From Dermatobacter hominis (GTDB taxonomy: Bacteria > Actinomycetota > Acidimicrobiia > Acidimicrobiales > Microtrichaceae), in the NCBI RefSeq assembly GCF_020715685.1, contig NZ_CP085840.1:3968001-4032000 (forward strand): DNA of 64,000 nucleotides, given 5' to 3'. Of this stretch, positions 1-8,704 are shown one piece after another. A program made the position numbers and the translations under genes. Position 1 is the first letter of the stretch. Each line of letters opens with the position of its first letter. Under the pieces are notes generated by a model. It was not told the origin of the DNA, ran no database searches, and saw nothing but the letters and a program-made list of their open reading frames with translations.

Positions 1-1452
1 CCACTCGCCGAGGCCGGCGATCGTCGGGGCGCCGTCGACGGCGAACGACACCCAGGCGTCGTGCACGGCCGCGGCGAGACCGGCCGGGGCGTCGGGGCCG
101 ATCAGGACGTGGATGCGGTGGTCCGACACCATGTCGAACACGAACGGGATCTCGATCGCGTGGGCGGCGCCGAGCATCCCGCCCCAGGCCGTGCTCCGCC
201 AGTCGAAGCGGTACTGGCGGACCGTCGCATGCGCAGCCTGGGCGTCGGCCAGCTCGGACGCCGGGATGCGGAACACGACGTCGGTCAGCAGCGCGCAGTC
301 CAGGTCGGCCGTGGTTGCGCCGGGGTGGTCCTCGGCGTAGGCGGCGATCGCGCCGTCGACGTCCTCGGTGACCAGCGCGAGCCGGCTGCGCAGGCCGTCG
401 TCGCCGTCGATGGCGGGCGTGAGCATCGCGAAGAGCTTCCACTCCTCGAGGTTCGTCCCCACGATCAGGTCGACGCCGGCGGCCGACCCGGCCGCGACCG
501 CGCCGAGCGGGTCGGACGGCACGACCACGCCGTCGGCCACCGGGGTGAAGGCGAGGAAGGCGACGGGGCTGCCGGTCCGCTCGATCACCGCCTGCGGGTC
601 GGCGAGGCGGGCCGCGCTCAGCGCCGCGTGGGCCTTGAGCAGCTCCTCGACCGGCAGGGCGCGCAGCTCGGCGACGGTCTCGACGCCCGCCGCGGCGAGG
701 AACTCGGCGGTGTCGGCCGTGGCGTGCTCGGGCTGCTTGGCCATGAGCCCGCCCGACTGGGCGATGGCCCGGTGGAACAGGCCCGCCGCCCGTTCGACGG
801 TGAGCAGCAGCGAGACGCTCATCGAGCCCGCCGATTCGCCGAAGATCGTCACGTCGCGGGGGTCGCCGCCGAACGAGGCGATGTTGTCGCGCACCCACTC
901 GAGCGCCGCCACCTGGTCGAGGAGGCCCACGTTGCCCGAGCCGGACTCGGCGGGGTCGACCGAGGACAGGTCGAGGAAGCCGAGCGAACCGAGGCGGTAG
1001 TTGAGGCTGACGAACACGACGCCGTCCTCGGCGAAGCGGGTGCCGTCGTAGATGGGGGAGGAGCCCGAGCCCATCTCGAACCCGCCGCCGTGGATCCACA
1101 CCATGACCGGCCGTGCCGCGCCGTCGGCCGGCGCCGGGTCCGGCGTCCACACGTTGAGGTGGAGGCAGTCCTCGTCCCACGGCTCGGCCTCGCCGCCGAA
1201 CAGCGCGTCCATCATCGACGGGTTCTGCGGGGACACCGCGCCGAAGGCGGTGGCGTCGCGCTCGCCCTCCCAGGGCGACGCGGGCGCCGGCGGCCGGAAG
1301 CGCAGGTCGCCGACCGGCGGCGCGGCGAAGGGGATGCCGGCGAAGCGGGCGACGCCACCGCGCCACTCGCCGCGCAGGGCACCGTGCGTGGTGGTGACGA
1401 CGACGTGGTCGCCGTCGCCGTGCGCTGCAGGGGCGGACTCTGTTGCTGTCAT
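1..1452 (-). CDS. Carboxylesterase type B (alpha/beta hydrolase), 3' end outside window
   Basis: The 484 visible codons encode a carboxylesterase/lipase of the type B family, which hydrolyses carboxylic esters. The oxyanion segment HGGGF is at about residues 121-125, the family signature EDCLHLNVW at about 94-102, and the nucleophile serine sits in GESAG at about residue 207. The catalytic histidine is probably in GAAHAIE near residue 431. No signal peptide is visible, so it should be cytoplasmic. The ATG start has a weak TAGATC hexamer 6 nt upstream, close to the leaderless pattern of neighbouring genes. The C-terminus is cut by the window edge. The natural substrate cannot be told from sequence. 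Confidence 0.9.
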   Translation of the reverse strand, partial: MTATESAPAAHGDGDHVVVTTTHGALRGEWRGGVARFAGIPFAAPPVGDLRFRPPAPASPWEGERDATAFGAVSPQNPSMMDALFGGEAEPWDEDCLHLNVWTPDPAPADGAARPVMVWIHGGGFEMGSGSSPIYDGTRFAEDGVVFVSLNYRLGSLGFLDLSSVDPAESGSGNVGLLDQVAALEWVRDNIASFGGDPRDVTIFGESAGSMSVSLLLTVERAAGLFHRAIAQSGGLMAKQPEHATADTAEFLAAAGVETVAELRALPVEELLKAHAALSAARLADPQAVIERTGSPVAFLAFTPVADGVVVPSDPLGAVAAGSAAGVDLIVGTNLEEWKLFAMLTPAIDGDDGLRSRLALVTEDVDGAIAAYAEDHPGATTADLDCALLTDVVFRIPASELADAQAAHATVRQYRFDWRSTAWGGMLGAAHAIEIPFVFDMVSDHRIHVLIGPDAPAGLAAAVHDAWVSFAVDGAPTIAGLGEW

Positions 1453-1549
1453 CGCCCTGATCTAGCACCGGTGGGATCCCGCGCGTCGGTCGGACGGCGG
1501 TCGGGCCGGTGCGGTCCACCGGCGGCACGATGCCTGGGGGAGCGGTCGC

Positions 1550-1555
1550 TACGCT
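1550..1555 (+). promoter_or_regulatory. -10 hexamer TACGCT for a leaderless start
   Basis: TACGCT lies 7 nt before the GTG at 1563 and there is no Shine-Dalgarno sequence, so transcription probably begins at the start codon. Confidence 0.55.
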
Positions 1556-1562
1556 CCCCGGC

Positions 1563-2570
1563 GTGCGCGTGCTGGTGACCGGAGCGACGGGGTTCGTCGG
1601 ATCGCACGCGGCGGTCGCGCTGCTCGAGGCCGGCCACGAGGTCCGGTGCCTGGTGCGCGACCCCGTCCGGCTCGACGCCGCGCTGCCGGCCGGTGCCCGC
1701 TCGCAGGTCGATGTCGCCGTCGGCGACGTCCTGGTCGCCGAGTCGGTGGAGCGGGCGCTCGAGGGCTGCGACGGCGTGCTGCACGCCGCCGGCGCCGTCG
1801 GCGTGTCGAAGGCCAGAGCGGGATCGCGCGACGTGAACGTCGAGGGCACCCGCAACGTCGTCGGGCTGGCCGTCGACGCCGGCTGCGACCCGATCGTCTA
1901 CACGTCGACGGTCGTCGTGCTCGACGAGACGGCGCCGGTGCTCACCGCGGACACCCCGCTCGGGTCGCCGCCGGGTCCGTACGGCCGCTCCAAGCTCGTG
2001 GCCGAGCAGTACGTGCAGGCCCAGCAGGCGTCCGGTGCGCCGGTGACGAGCTTCTACGTCGGTGGCGTGTTCGGCCCGGACTGCCCCGACATCGCCTCGG
2101 GGATGCAGGGGATCATCGGCGCGATCAACCAGCTGATGCCGGTCACCAACGGCGGCGTCGGCACGATCGACGCCCGCGACCTGGCGCAGCTGCTCGTCGC
2201 GGCGATGGAGCCCGGCCGGGGGCCCCGCCACTACATCGCCGGCGGCCAGTTCCTCAGCTGGGCGGAGTGGACCGACCTCCTCGGCGACGTGATCGGCCGC
2301 CCGCTGCGGCGGGTCCCCATGCCGTCGGCGCTGATCCGCTCGACCGGCCGTGCGCTCGACCTGCTCAAGGTCGTCCGCGAGTTCGACTACCCGCTCACCC
2401 ACGAGGCCGCGGTGCAGATGACCTCGGCGCCGCGCTCCGACGACCGGGCCACGCTCGACGAGCTCGGCGTGAGCGTCCGGCCGGTGGCCGAGACGCTCGC
2501 CGACAGCGTGCGGTGGCTGATCGACCAGGGCCTCGTCGACGCGTCGAAGGCCCCGCGCCTCGCCCCCTGA
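1563..2570 (+). CDS. NAD(P)-dependent epimerase/dehydratase family protein (extended SDR)
   Basis: This 335-residue protein is an extended short-chain dehydrogenase. The Rossmann nucleotide motif TGATGFVG is at residues 6-13 and the catalytic YGRSK (Tyr140, Lys144) follows. Family members oxidise or epimerise sugar-nucleotide, steroid or dihydroflavonol-like substrates; the substrate here is not evident. I chose the GTG at 1563 because the Rossmann fold begins right there and a TACGCT hexamer lies 7 nt upstream; an upstream ATG at 1509 would add 18 low-complexity residues. It converges on the YceI gene across a symmetric inverted repeat. Confidence 0.85.
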   Translation: MRVLVTGATGFVGSHAAVALLEAGHEVRCLVRDPVRLDAALPAGARSQVDVAVGDVLVAESVERALEGCDGVLHAAGAVGVSKARAGSRDVNVEGTRNVVGLAVDAGCDPIVYTSTVVVLDETAPVLTADTPLGSPPGPYGRSKLVAEQYVQAQQASGAPVTSFYVGGVFGPDCPDIASGMQGIIGAINQLMPVTNGGVGTIDARDLAQLLVAAMEPGRGPRHYIAGGQFLSWAEWTDLLGDVIGRPLRRVPMPSALIRSTGRALDLLKVVREFDYPLTHEAAVQMTSAPRSDDRATLDELGVSVRPVAETLADSVRWLIDQGLVDASKAPRLAP

Positions 2571-2593
2571 CCGCCACCGTCGATCGTCCCCTC

Positions 2594-2643
2594 GCTCTGT
2601 CACGCCCAGCGGTGCCGATCGGCACGTTCGGGCGTGACAGAGC
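2594..2643. terminator. Composite symmetric inverted repeat, likely bidirectional terminator
   Basis: Perfect 14-bp outer arms (2594-2607 and 2630-2643) flank a perfect 14-bp inner palindrome (2612-2625), with 4-nt spacers on both sides. It lies between two convergent genes. No T-tract follows, so it may act as an intrinsic terminator without a U-run, or as another cruciform-type element. Confidence 0.6.
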
Positions 2644-2675
2644 TCGGGCGGGGCGAGCGCGAGGGTCGGTGCGGG

Positions 2676-3425
2676 TCAGCCCTTCGTGAAGAGGAGCTGC
2701 AGCTCGAGGACGCCGTGGTCCTCGACCGAGAGGACGATCGGGGCCGATGGCACCTGGACGCCGTAGTCGGAGAACGTCACGTCGAGGGAGCCGACGACGA
2801 CGACCGTGCCGTCGACGAGCTTCGCCTGCAGCGGGAACTCGACCGGCTCGGTCACCCCGTGGATCGTGAGTTCGCCCTTGGCCGTCGCGGTCACCTCGGC
2901 GCCGTTCGCAGCGTCGGGACCGAGGTCGATCGGCGCCGTGAGCGTGAAGGTGGCCTGCGGGAACTGGTCGGTCTGCAGCGCCGACTGCACCCGGTTGTCG
3001 CGTCGCGACTCGTTGGTCGTGATCTTCGTGAGGTCGATCGTGAGCTCGGCGTCGGTCACCTGGTCGCGGGCGATCGTCATCGTGCCGGTCACCGCGTCGG
3101 TCCGGCCCACGGCCTCGGTGGAGCCGATCGACGCCAGCTCCTCCTTGATGCGGAAGCCGACGAACGTGCCGGTCGCCGACTCGTAGGTCCACTCGCCCGA
3201 CGTCGTGTCGACGGTCCAGGCCCCGTCGATGCCGGTGTCGGCGGCCGCTCCCGCGGTCGTCGTGGCGCCGTCGGCGACGGTCGTGGTGGTCACGCCCTTC
3301 GCCGCGGCGTCGAGGTCCACCTCGTCGGGGCTGTCGTCGCGGAGGAACCAGTAGAGACCGCCGCCGACGAGGGCGAGCACGGCGATCACGACGACCGCGG
3401 AGATGGACTTGGCCTTGGTGGTCAT
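2676..3425 (-). CDS. YceI family protein, membrane-anchored
   Basis: This 249-residue protein has a short basic N-terminus, one hydrophobic segment (about residues 8-27) and an acidic, Thr-rich linker. The rest is a YceI-like beta-barrel domain (about 68-249) that includes VDTTSGEWTYES at its start. YceI proteins bind polyisoprenoid-type lipids in an extracytoplasmic lipocalin-like barrel. The N-terminal segment probably anchors it outside the membrane. A TACGAT hexamer sits exactly 6 nt before the ATG, so the mRNA is likely leaderless. No partner gene adjoins it. Confidence 0.85.
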   Translation of the reverse strand: MTTKAKSISAVVVIAVLALVGGGLYWFLRDDSPDEVDLDAAAKGVTTTTVADGATTTAGAAADTGIDGAWTVDTTSGEWTYESATGTFVGFRIKEELASIGSTEAVGRTDAVTGTMTIARDQVTDAELTIDLTKITTNESRRDNRVQSALQTDQFPQATFTLTAPIDLGPDAANGAEVTATAKGELTIHGVTEPVEFPLQAKLVDGTVVVVGSLDVTFSDYGVQVPSAPIVLSVEDHGVLELQLLFTKG

Positions 3426-3431
3426 CCGGGC

Positions 3432-3437
3432 ATCGTA
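3432..3437 (-). promoter_or_regulatory. -10 hexamer TACGAT for leaderless yceI-like gene
   Basis: Read on the minus strand, TACGAT lies 6 nt before the ATG at 3425. Confidence 0.55.
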
Positions 3438-3592
3438 GGGAGACCACCCGTGCGGTGGCCGTCAGCCACCCGGGAGCTCGCCGGGCGTCCGCTGCGGGCG
3501 ACCGCCGGCCCCCGCCGGGGACGGCCCTGCCGACCGGTCTGGTAGAACCGCCTCCACATCGGGGGGAACGACGCGATCCAGGGGGACGCCAC

Positions 3593-4828
3593 GTGAGCAT
3601 CGACTTCAGCCTCTCACCGGAGCTCGAGGAGATCCGCGCCCGGGTGCGGACCTTCGTCGACGAGGTCATCAAGCCGACCGAGGAGCGGATCCGCGACGAC
3701 AAGCTCGAGGAGTCCGACCGCGACGCGTACCTCGAGGCGCTGATCGGGATGCGCAAGCAGGCCCACGACGCCGGCATCTGGCTCCCGCACATGCCGAAGG
3801 AGTGGGGCGGCATGGGGCTCGGCCACGTCGAGCTGGCCATGGTCCAGGCCGAGGCCGCCCGCAGCTACTACGGCCCGTGGGTCTTCAACTGCCAGGCGCC
3901 CGACGAGGGCAACATGCACACGCTGCTGCACTGGGCGACCGACGAGCAGAAGGAGAAGTACCTCAAGCCGCTCTGCGAGGGGCGGACCTGGTCGTGCTTC
4001 GCGATGACCGAGCCCGAGGTGGCCGGCTCCGACCCCACGCTCATCCGCACCAACGCCTACCAGGACGGCGAGGAGTGGGTGATCAACGGCCACAAGTGGT
4101 TCATCTCGAACGCCCACCGGGCCAGCTTCGCCATCCTCATCGCCCGCACCGAGGAGGACCCCGACCTGCCGCAGGCGGCCAACACGGCGTTCATCGTCGA
4201 CATCCCGTCGCCGGGCTGGAACGAGGTCCGCCAGATCGAGACCATGCACGGCTCGACCGGCCACTCCGAGATCGTGATCGAGGACCTGCGGGTGCACGAG
4301 TCGCAGATGCTCGGCGGCCGGGGCCAGGGCCACCTGCTCGGTCAGTACCGGCTCGGCCCGGCCCGGCTCGCTCACTGCATGCGGTGGATCGCGCAGGCCG
4401 AGACGGCGCTCGACATGATGGTCGACCGCTCGCTGAACCGGTTCGCCCACGGCTCGCTGCTCGCGGAGAAGCAGGGCATCCAGTGGATGATCGCCGACTC
4501 CACGATGGAGCTGTACCAGGCCAAGCTCATGGTCCTGCACGCCGCCTACCGGATCGACAACGGCCTCGACTTCAAGTCCGAGGTGTCGATGGCGAAGCAC
4601 TTCGTGGCGAACATGCTGAACCGGGTGATCGACCGGTCGATCCAGGTCCACGGCGCGCTGGGCTACTCGACCGACACGCCGCTCGCCCACATGTACCAGC
4701 ACGCCCGGTGGGCCCGGTTCGCGGACGGCGCCGACGAGGTGCACCAGATGCGCATCGCCCAGCGGACGATCGCGGCCTACAAGGACACGGGCTCGACGGC
4801 CACCGCCACCGGCGACCTGCCCATCTAG
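3593..4828 (+). CDS. Acyl-CoA dehydrogenase family protein
   Basis: This 411-residue flavoprotein would introduce an alpha,beta double bond into an acyl-CoA. The mid-domain motif CFAMTEPEVAGSDPT and the C-terminal helical domain with HGALGYSTDTPLAHMYQHAR and GADEVHQMRIAQ are typical of acyl-CoA dehydrogenases near the ACAD10/11 or FadE2 group. The GTG at 3593 is preceded by AGGGGG about 7 nt upstream and begins the conserved N-terminal helix; an upstream in-frame ATG would add 46 Pro/Arg-rich residues and is unlikely. It ends 15 nt from the convergent hydroxy-acid oxidase gene. The chain length or steroid specificity is unknown. Confidence 0.9.
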   Translation: MSIDFSLSPELEEIRARVRTFVDEVIKPTEERIRDDKLEESDRDAYLEALIGMRKQAHDAGIWLPHMPKEWGGMGLGHVELAMVQAEAARSYYGPWVFNCQAPDEGNMHTLLHWATDEQKEKYLKPLCEGRTWSCFAMTEPEVAGSDPTLIRTNAYQDGEEWVINGHKWFISNAHRASFAILIARTEEDPDLPQAANTAFIVDIPSPGWNEVRQIETMHGSTGHSEIVIEDLRVHESQMLGGRGQGHLLGQYRLGPARLAHCMRWIAQAETALDMMVDRSLNRFAHGSLLAEKQGIQWMIADSTMELYQAKLMVLHAAYRIDNGLDFKSEVSMAKHFVANMLNRVIDRSIQVHGALGYSTDTPLAHMYQHARWARFADGADEVHQMRIAQRTIAAYKDTGSTATATGDLPI

Positions 4829-4843
4829 GTCCCGAAGGGGCGC

Positions 4844-6037
4844 TCAGCCGACGCGGCGGAGCGCCTCCCGCGTGAGCTCGGCCAGCGAGCCGTAGCCGTC
4901 GACCGCCATGATCAGGTCGGTCTCGGCCAGCAGGCACCGCAGCACGTGCTCGACGCCGGCCTGGCCGCCGACGGCCATGCCGTACGCGTAGGGCCGACCG
5001 ATGCCGACGGCGGTCGCCCCGAGCGCGATCGCCTTCACCACGTCCGCGCCGGAGCGGATGCCGGAGTCGAACACGACCGGCGCGTCGCCGGCGGCGTCGA
5101 CCACGTCGGGGAGGCACTCGAGCGCCGGGAGCCCGCCGTCGGCCTGGCGGCCGCCGTGGTTCGAGCACCAGATCCCGTCGACCCCGTGGTCGCGCGCCCG
5201 GCGCACGTCCTCGGGGTCGCACACGCCCTTCAGCAGCAGGGGCAGGTCGGTCGTGGAGCGGATGCGGTCGAGGTCGTCCCAGCTCATCCCGGGGTTGCCG
5301 AACGTCAGGGCCCACAGGCCGGTGGCGGCCTCGACGTCCTCCTCGGGCGGCCGCTCCAGCCGTGACCGGAACACGGGGTCGCTGAAGTAGTTGGCCAGGC
5401 AGAGGCCCTGCAGCTGCGGGAAGCTCGCGATCGACAGGTCCCGCGGCCGCCATCCGAGCGTCAGCGTGTCGAGCGTGACGACGATCGCCGACCAGCCCGC
5501 GGCGTCGGCCCGCCGCACCAGGCTCTCGCAGACCTCGGGGTCGTTGGGCGGGTAGAGCTGGAACCAGCCCGGCGTGTCGCCGAGGGCGGCGGCCACGTCC
5601 TCGAGCGGGTCCTGCATGAGCGTCGACGCCACCATCGGCACGCCGGTGGCCGCCGAGGCCCGGGCCGTCACCAGGTCGCCGTGGCCGCCGAGGCCCGCCT
5701 CGGCGGTCTGGTGCTCCGGTTCGCACAGGCCGATCACGCCGACCGGCGCCAGCATCAGCGGCGTCTCGTACCGGGTGCCGAACAGCTCGACGGACAGGTC
5801 GCGCTGGGATGCGCCCCGCAGGACCCTCGGCATCAGCCCCCAGCGCTCGAACGCCGCCACGTTCGCCCGCTGCGTGTGCTCGGAGCCCGCGCCGCCCGTC
5901 ACGTAGGACCAGATCTGCTCCGACATGGCCTCGTGGGCCCGACGCTCGAGCTCGGCGTACGACATCGGGAGCTCGGGCACCACCCCGCTCAACCCGCCCA
6001 GGTAGATCTGCAGCTGCCAGTCGCCGTGGTTCGCCAC
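4844..6037 (-). CDS. FMN-dependent alpha-hydroxy-acid oxidizing protein
   Basis: This 397-residue protein is a TIM-barrel FMN enzyme of the lactate oxidase / lactate 2-monooxygenase / glycolate oxidase family. The signature SNHGGRQ places the catalytic histidine at about residue 294 and the substrate-binding arginine at 297. LLKGV and FDSGIRSG form the usual FMN phosphate-binding elements, and LMLAPVG lies in the first strand region. The length and the N-terminal extension resemble lactate 2-monooxygenase more than glycolate oxidase, but this is only suggestive. The start is GTG with a G-rich Shine-Dalgarno-like stretch upstream. Confidence 0.88.
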   Translation of the reverse strand: MANHGDWQLQIYLGGLSGVVPELPMSYAELERRAHEAMSEQIWSYVTGGAGSEHTQRANVAAFERWGLMPRVLRGASQRDLSVELFGTRYETPLMLAPVGVIGLCEPEHQTAEAGLGGHGDLVTARASAATGVPMVASTLMQDPLEDVAAALGDTPGWFQLYPPNDPEVCESLVRRADAAGWSAIVVTLDTLTLGWRPRDLSIASFPQLQGLCLANYFSDPVFRSRLERPPEEDVEAATGLWALTFGNPGMSWDDLDRIRSTTDLPLLLKGVCDPEDVRRARDHGVDGIWCSNHGGRQADGGLPALECLPDVVDAAGDAPVVFDSGIRSGADVVKAIALGATAVGIGRPYAYGMAVGGQAGVEHVLRCLLAETDLIMAVDGYGSLAELTREALRRVG

Positions 6038-6132
6038 CCCGTCGCCCCCCGTCGGTGCGGGCGCACGCTGCGCCCGCGTCGCCCGCCATCATGGCCCAGC
6101 ACGGATCGGCCGCATCCGCCGCCGGTGCGCCG

Positions 6133-6138
6133 TAGGGT
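6133..6138 (+). promoter_or_regulatory. -10 hexamer TAGGGT for a leaderless start
   Basis: TAGGGT lies 6 nt before the ATG at 6145, with no Shine-Dalgarno sequence between them. Confidence 0.55.
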
Positions 6139-6144
6139 GCGCGC

Positions 6145-7245
6145 ATGACCACGCTCACCGTCCTCGGAGACCCCACCGCCGGCGCCGCGACCACCTCGGT
6201 CGAGGCCGACCTCGCCGCCGGCCGCGCGCTCGTGGCCGTGGCCGACCTGCCGGCCGCCATCGGCTGGACGCTGAAGCCCGAGGGCCTGTGCCGCGGCGAC
6301 GTGTGCGTGCCGGTCCGCGACCGCACCGCGCTGGGCGCACCCGAGGCCGGCACCGTCGACCTGCTCGCCGTCGCCGCCGCGCTCGGGAGGCCGGCTCTCC
6401 TCGACGAGGCGTCCGCCACGCTCGCGATCGGCGCACCCTCGGACCTGCGGCGCCAGGCGCTCGCCGGCCGCCAGGCGCCGCCGGTGCAGCTGCCCGACCT
6501 GGACGGCAACCTGCGGTCCATCTCCGACCTCCACGACGACAAGGCGGTGGTCGTGGCGTTCTCCACCTGGTGCGGTTGCGCATACGACCTGCCGGGCTGG
6601 CAGGCGCTCCGCGACGAGCTCGCGGACGACGGGCTCGACGTCGTGGCCGTCGCCCTCGACGAGGACCCCGAGGCCGTCCGCCCGTTCGCCGAGGGGCTCG
6701 ACATCCCCGTCCTCGTCGATCGGGAGCACGTGCTCAGCGAGCTGTACGCGATCTCCAACGTCCCGACCGTCGTCTGGATCGACGAGCAGGACCGCATCGC
6801 CCGTCCCAACGGCGTCGCCTTCGGGACCGACACGTTTCGCGACTTCACCGGGGTCGACTCCGAGCCGCACAAGGACGCGATCCGCGAGTGGGTGCGCTCC
6901 GGGTCGGTCGACGTCGAGGTCGACGCCGAGGACGCGGTCGGCGACCTCAGCGAGGACGAGCTGCAGGCCCGGCTCCGCTTCCGCATCGGCGCCGAGTTCC
7001 GGCGGCGGGGCGACGCCGACGGTGCGGAGCGCAACTTCGCCGCCGCGGTCGAGCTGGCCCCGCACGACTGGACGGTCCGTCGCGCCGCCATGCCGCTGCG
7101 GGGCATGAACCCGTTCGGCGACGAGTTCTTCGACATGGCCCAGGAGTGGGAGGACGCGGGGCGGCCCTACCACGGTCTCCCCGCGAGTGAGCCGACCGAC
7201 GGCGAGGGCTCGTCCATGAGCGGGGCCTGGCGACCTCGGGGGTGA
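6145..7245 (+). CDS. Thioredoxin-fold (AhpC/TSA-redoxin) protein with unusual CxC site and TPR-like tail
   Basis: This 366-residue protein has an N-terminal ~105-residue region I do not recognise. A redoxin/TlpA-like domain follows (about 110-260): PPVQLPDLDGN, then FSTWCGCAYDLPGW with Cys143 and Cys145, then the cis-Pro segment SNVPTVVWID. The usual WCxxC is replaced by WCGC, so the second cysteine is one position early. The C-terminal part (about 270-330) contains a TPR-like helical pair, GAEFRRRGDADGAERNF. No signal peptide is present, so it is probably cytoplasmic. The role is a thiol oxidoreductase or peroxidase by family; the partner is unknown. Confidence 0.75.
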   Translation: MTTLTVLGDPTAGAATTSVEADLAAGRALVAVADLPAAIGWTLKPEGLCRGDVCVPVRDRTALGAPEAGTVDLLAVAAALGRPALLDEASATLAIGAPSDLRRQALAGRQAPPVQLPDLDGNLRSISDLHDDKAVVVAFSTWCGCAYDLPGWQALRDELADDGLDVVAVALDEDPEAVRPFAEGLDIPVLVDREHVLSELYAISNVPTVVWIDEQDRIARPNGVAFGTDTFRDFTGVDSEPHKDAIREWVRSGSVDVEVDAEDAVGDLSEDELQARLRFRIGAEFRRRGDADGAERNFAAAVELAPHDWTVRRAAMPLRGMNPFGDEFFDMAQEWEDAGRPYHGLPASEPTDGEGSSMSGAWRPRG

Positions 7246-7260
7246 GCCGGCCGGTCACCC
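7240..7260. terminator. Short GC-rich inverted repeat at gene end
   Basis: GGGTGA (7240-7245, containing the stop codon) pairs with TCACCC (7255-7260) around an inner CCGGCCGG palindrome. It may act as a terminator for the redoxin-fold gene. Confidence 0.4.
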
Positions 7261-7301
7261 GCACGGGGGATGCGGCATCATGTGCGTGACCGATCAGTGG
7301 T

Positions 7302-7327
7302 GTCCCCGGCGGGACCCGTTCGGGGAC
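7302..7327 (+). promoter_or_regulatory. Leader hairpin upstream of the CFA-synthase-like gene
   Basis: GTCCCCG (7302-7308) can pair with CGGGGAC (7321-7327), ending 9 nt before the Shine-Dalgarno sequence. A regulatory role is possible but not shown. Confidence 0.3.
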
Positions 7328-7347
7328 GACGTAGTGGAGGTACGCGC

Positions 7348-8691
7348 ATGGCCGCACCCACCGTCGCGACTCGCCCGGGTGACCGGGGCATCGCCCGGTT
7401 CGTCACCGACCTCGTGGGCGACGAGCTGCCGATCCGCATGGAGTTCTACGACGGCTCCGGCCTCGGCCCGACGGACGCGCCGGCCACGGTCCACGTCCGC
7501 TCCAAGGACGCCCTCCGCCGGATCGTCGGCGCACCCGGCGAGCTCGGCTTCGCCCGCGCCTACGTCGTCGGCGACATCGAGGTCGAGGGCGACATCTACG
7601 CGGTGCTGTCGCTCCGCACCAGGATCCCGAGGCCCCGCCTGACGCCTCGCCAGTGGCTCGACGCGGCCCGGCTGCTCCGACCCTCGGACCTCGTCCCCCT
7701 GCCGCCCCCGCCCGAGGAGGCCCGGATCGGGCGCCTGGGCCGGGTCCACACCCGGTCCCGTGACGCCGCCGCGATCCACCACCACTACGACGTGTCGAAC
7801 GACTTCTACGAGCTCGTGCTCGGGCCGGCGATGGTCTACTCGTGCGCGGTGTGGGACGAGTCCCGGCGCGCCGATCCGCCGGCCGGGCTCGAGGCGTCGC
7901 AGTGGGCGAAGAACGAGCTGATCTGCCAGAAGCTCGCGCTCCGACCCGGTCTGCGGCTGCTGGACATCGGCTGCGGCTGGGGCTCGCTCGTGCGCCACGC
8001 GGCGCGCCACCACGGCGTCGAGGCCGTCGGCGTGACGATCTCGACCGAGCAGGCGGCGTGGGCGCGCGAGCGCGTCGAGGCCGACGGGCTGGCCGACCGG
8101 GTCGAGATCCGGGTGCAGGACTACCGCGACGTGCACGACGGACCGTTCGACGCGGTGAGCTCGGTCGGCATGTTCGAGCACGTCGGACTGGCCCGGCTGG
8201 GCGAGTACTTCGACCACGTCCACGAGCTGATGGCGCCGCGGGGCCGGTTCCTCAACCACGCGATCAGCCGCCCGCCGGGGCACGCGCCGGCGATCGCCAA
8301 GCGCAGCTTCGTGCACCGCTACGTGTTCCCCGACGGCGAGCTGCACGAGGTCGGCTCCGTCATCACCGCCATGCAGGCCGCCGGCTTCGAGGCCCGCCAC
8401 ATGGAGGACCTCCGCGAGCACTACGCGCTCACGCTGCGGGCGTGGGTGGCCAACCTCGAGGCCAACTGGGACCGCGCCGTCGCCGACGTCGGCATCAACC
8501 GGGCCCGCATCTGGCGCCTCTACATGGCGGGTTCCGCGCTGGGCTTCGAGGAGGGCCGGATCGGTGTGAACCAGGTGCTCGGGCTCCGGGACCCCGAGGA
8601 GGCGCGCTTCCCCCTGCGCCCCGACTGGTCGGTCACGCCCGAGCCGGTCGACCTCCGCAGCACCGGCGCCGAGCACCCGGTCGACGCCTGA
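7348..8691 (+). CDS. Cyclopropane-fatty-acyl-phospholipid synthase family methyltransferase
   Basis: This 447-residue protein matches the CFA synthase family, which transfers a methylene or methyl group from S-adenosylmethionine to unsaturated acyl chains of membrane lipids. An N-terminal ~130-residue lipid-binding-type region precedes IHHHYDVSNDFYELVLG, the family hallmark. The SAM motif LDIGCGWGSL is at about residues 205-214, and SVGMFEHVGLARLGEYF follows. The start at ATG 7348 is supported by GGAGG 7 nt upstream; an in-frame ATG at 7270 would add 26 residues. It converges on the LigD-like gene 13 nt away. It could also be a mycolic-acid-type or other lipid methyltransferase. Confidence 0.9.
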   Translation: MAAPTVATRPGDRGIARFVTDLVGDELPIRMEFYDGSGLGPTDAPATVHVRSKDALRRIVGAPGELGFARAYVVGDIEVEGDIYAVLSLRTRIPRPRLTPRQWLDAARLLRPSDLVPLPPPPEEARIGRLGRVHTRSRDAAAIHHHYDVSNDFYELVLGPAMVYSCAVWDESRRADPPAGLEASQWAKNELICQKLALRPGLRLLDIGCGWGSLVRHAARHHGVEAVGVTISTEQAAWARERVEADGLADRVEIRVQDYRDVHDGPFDAVSSVGMFEHVGLARLGEYFDHVHELMAPRGRFLNHAISRPPGHAPAIAKRSFVHRYVFPDGELHEVGSVITAMQAAGFEARHMEDLREHYALTLRAWVANLEANWDRAVADVGINRARIWRLYMAGSALGFEEGRIGVNQVLGLRDPEEARFPLRPDWSVTPEPVDLRSTGAEHPVDA

Positions 8692-8704
8692 ACCGGCGGT
8701 CGGC

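Noticed and set aside
1449..2603. A 384-codon minus-strand frame across the epimerase gene
   Set aside because: Arg/Asp-rich with no motif, while the plus strand encodes a clear Rossmann-fold protein.
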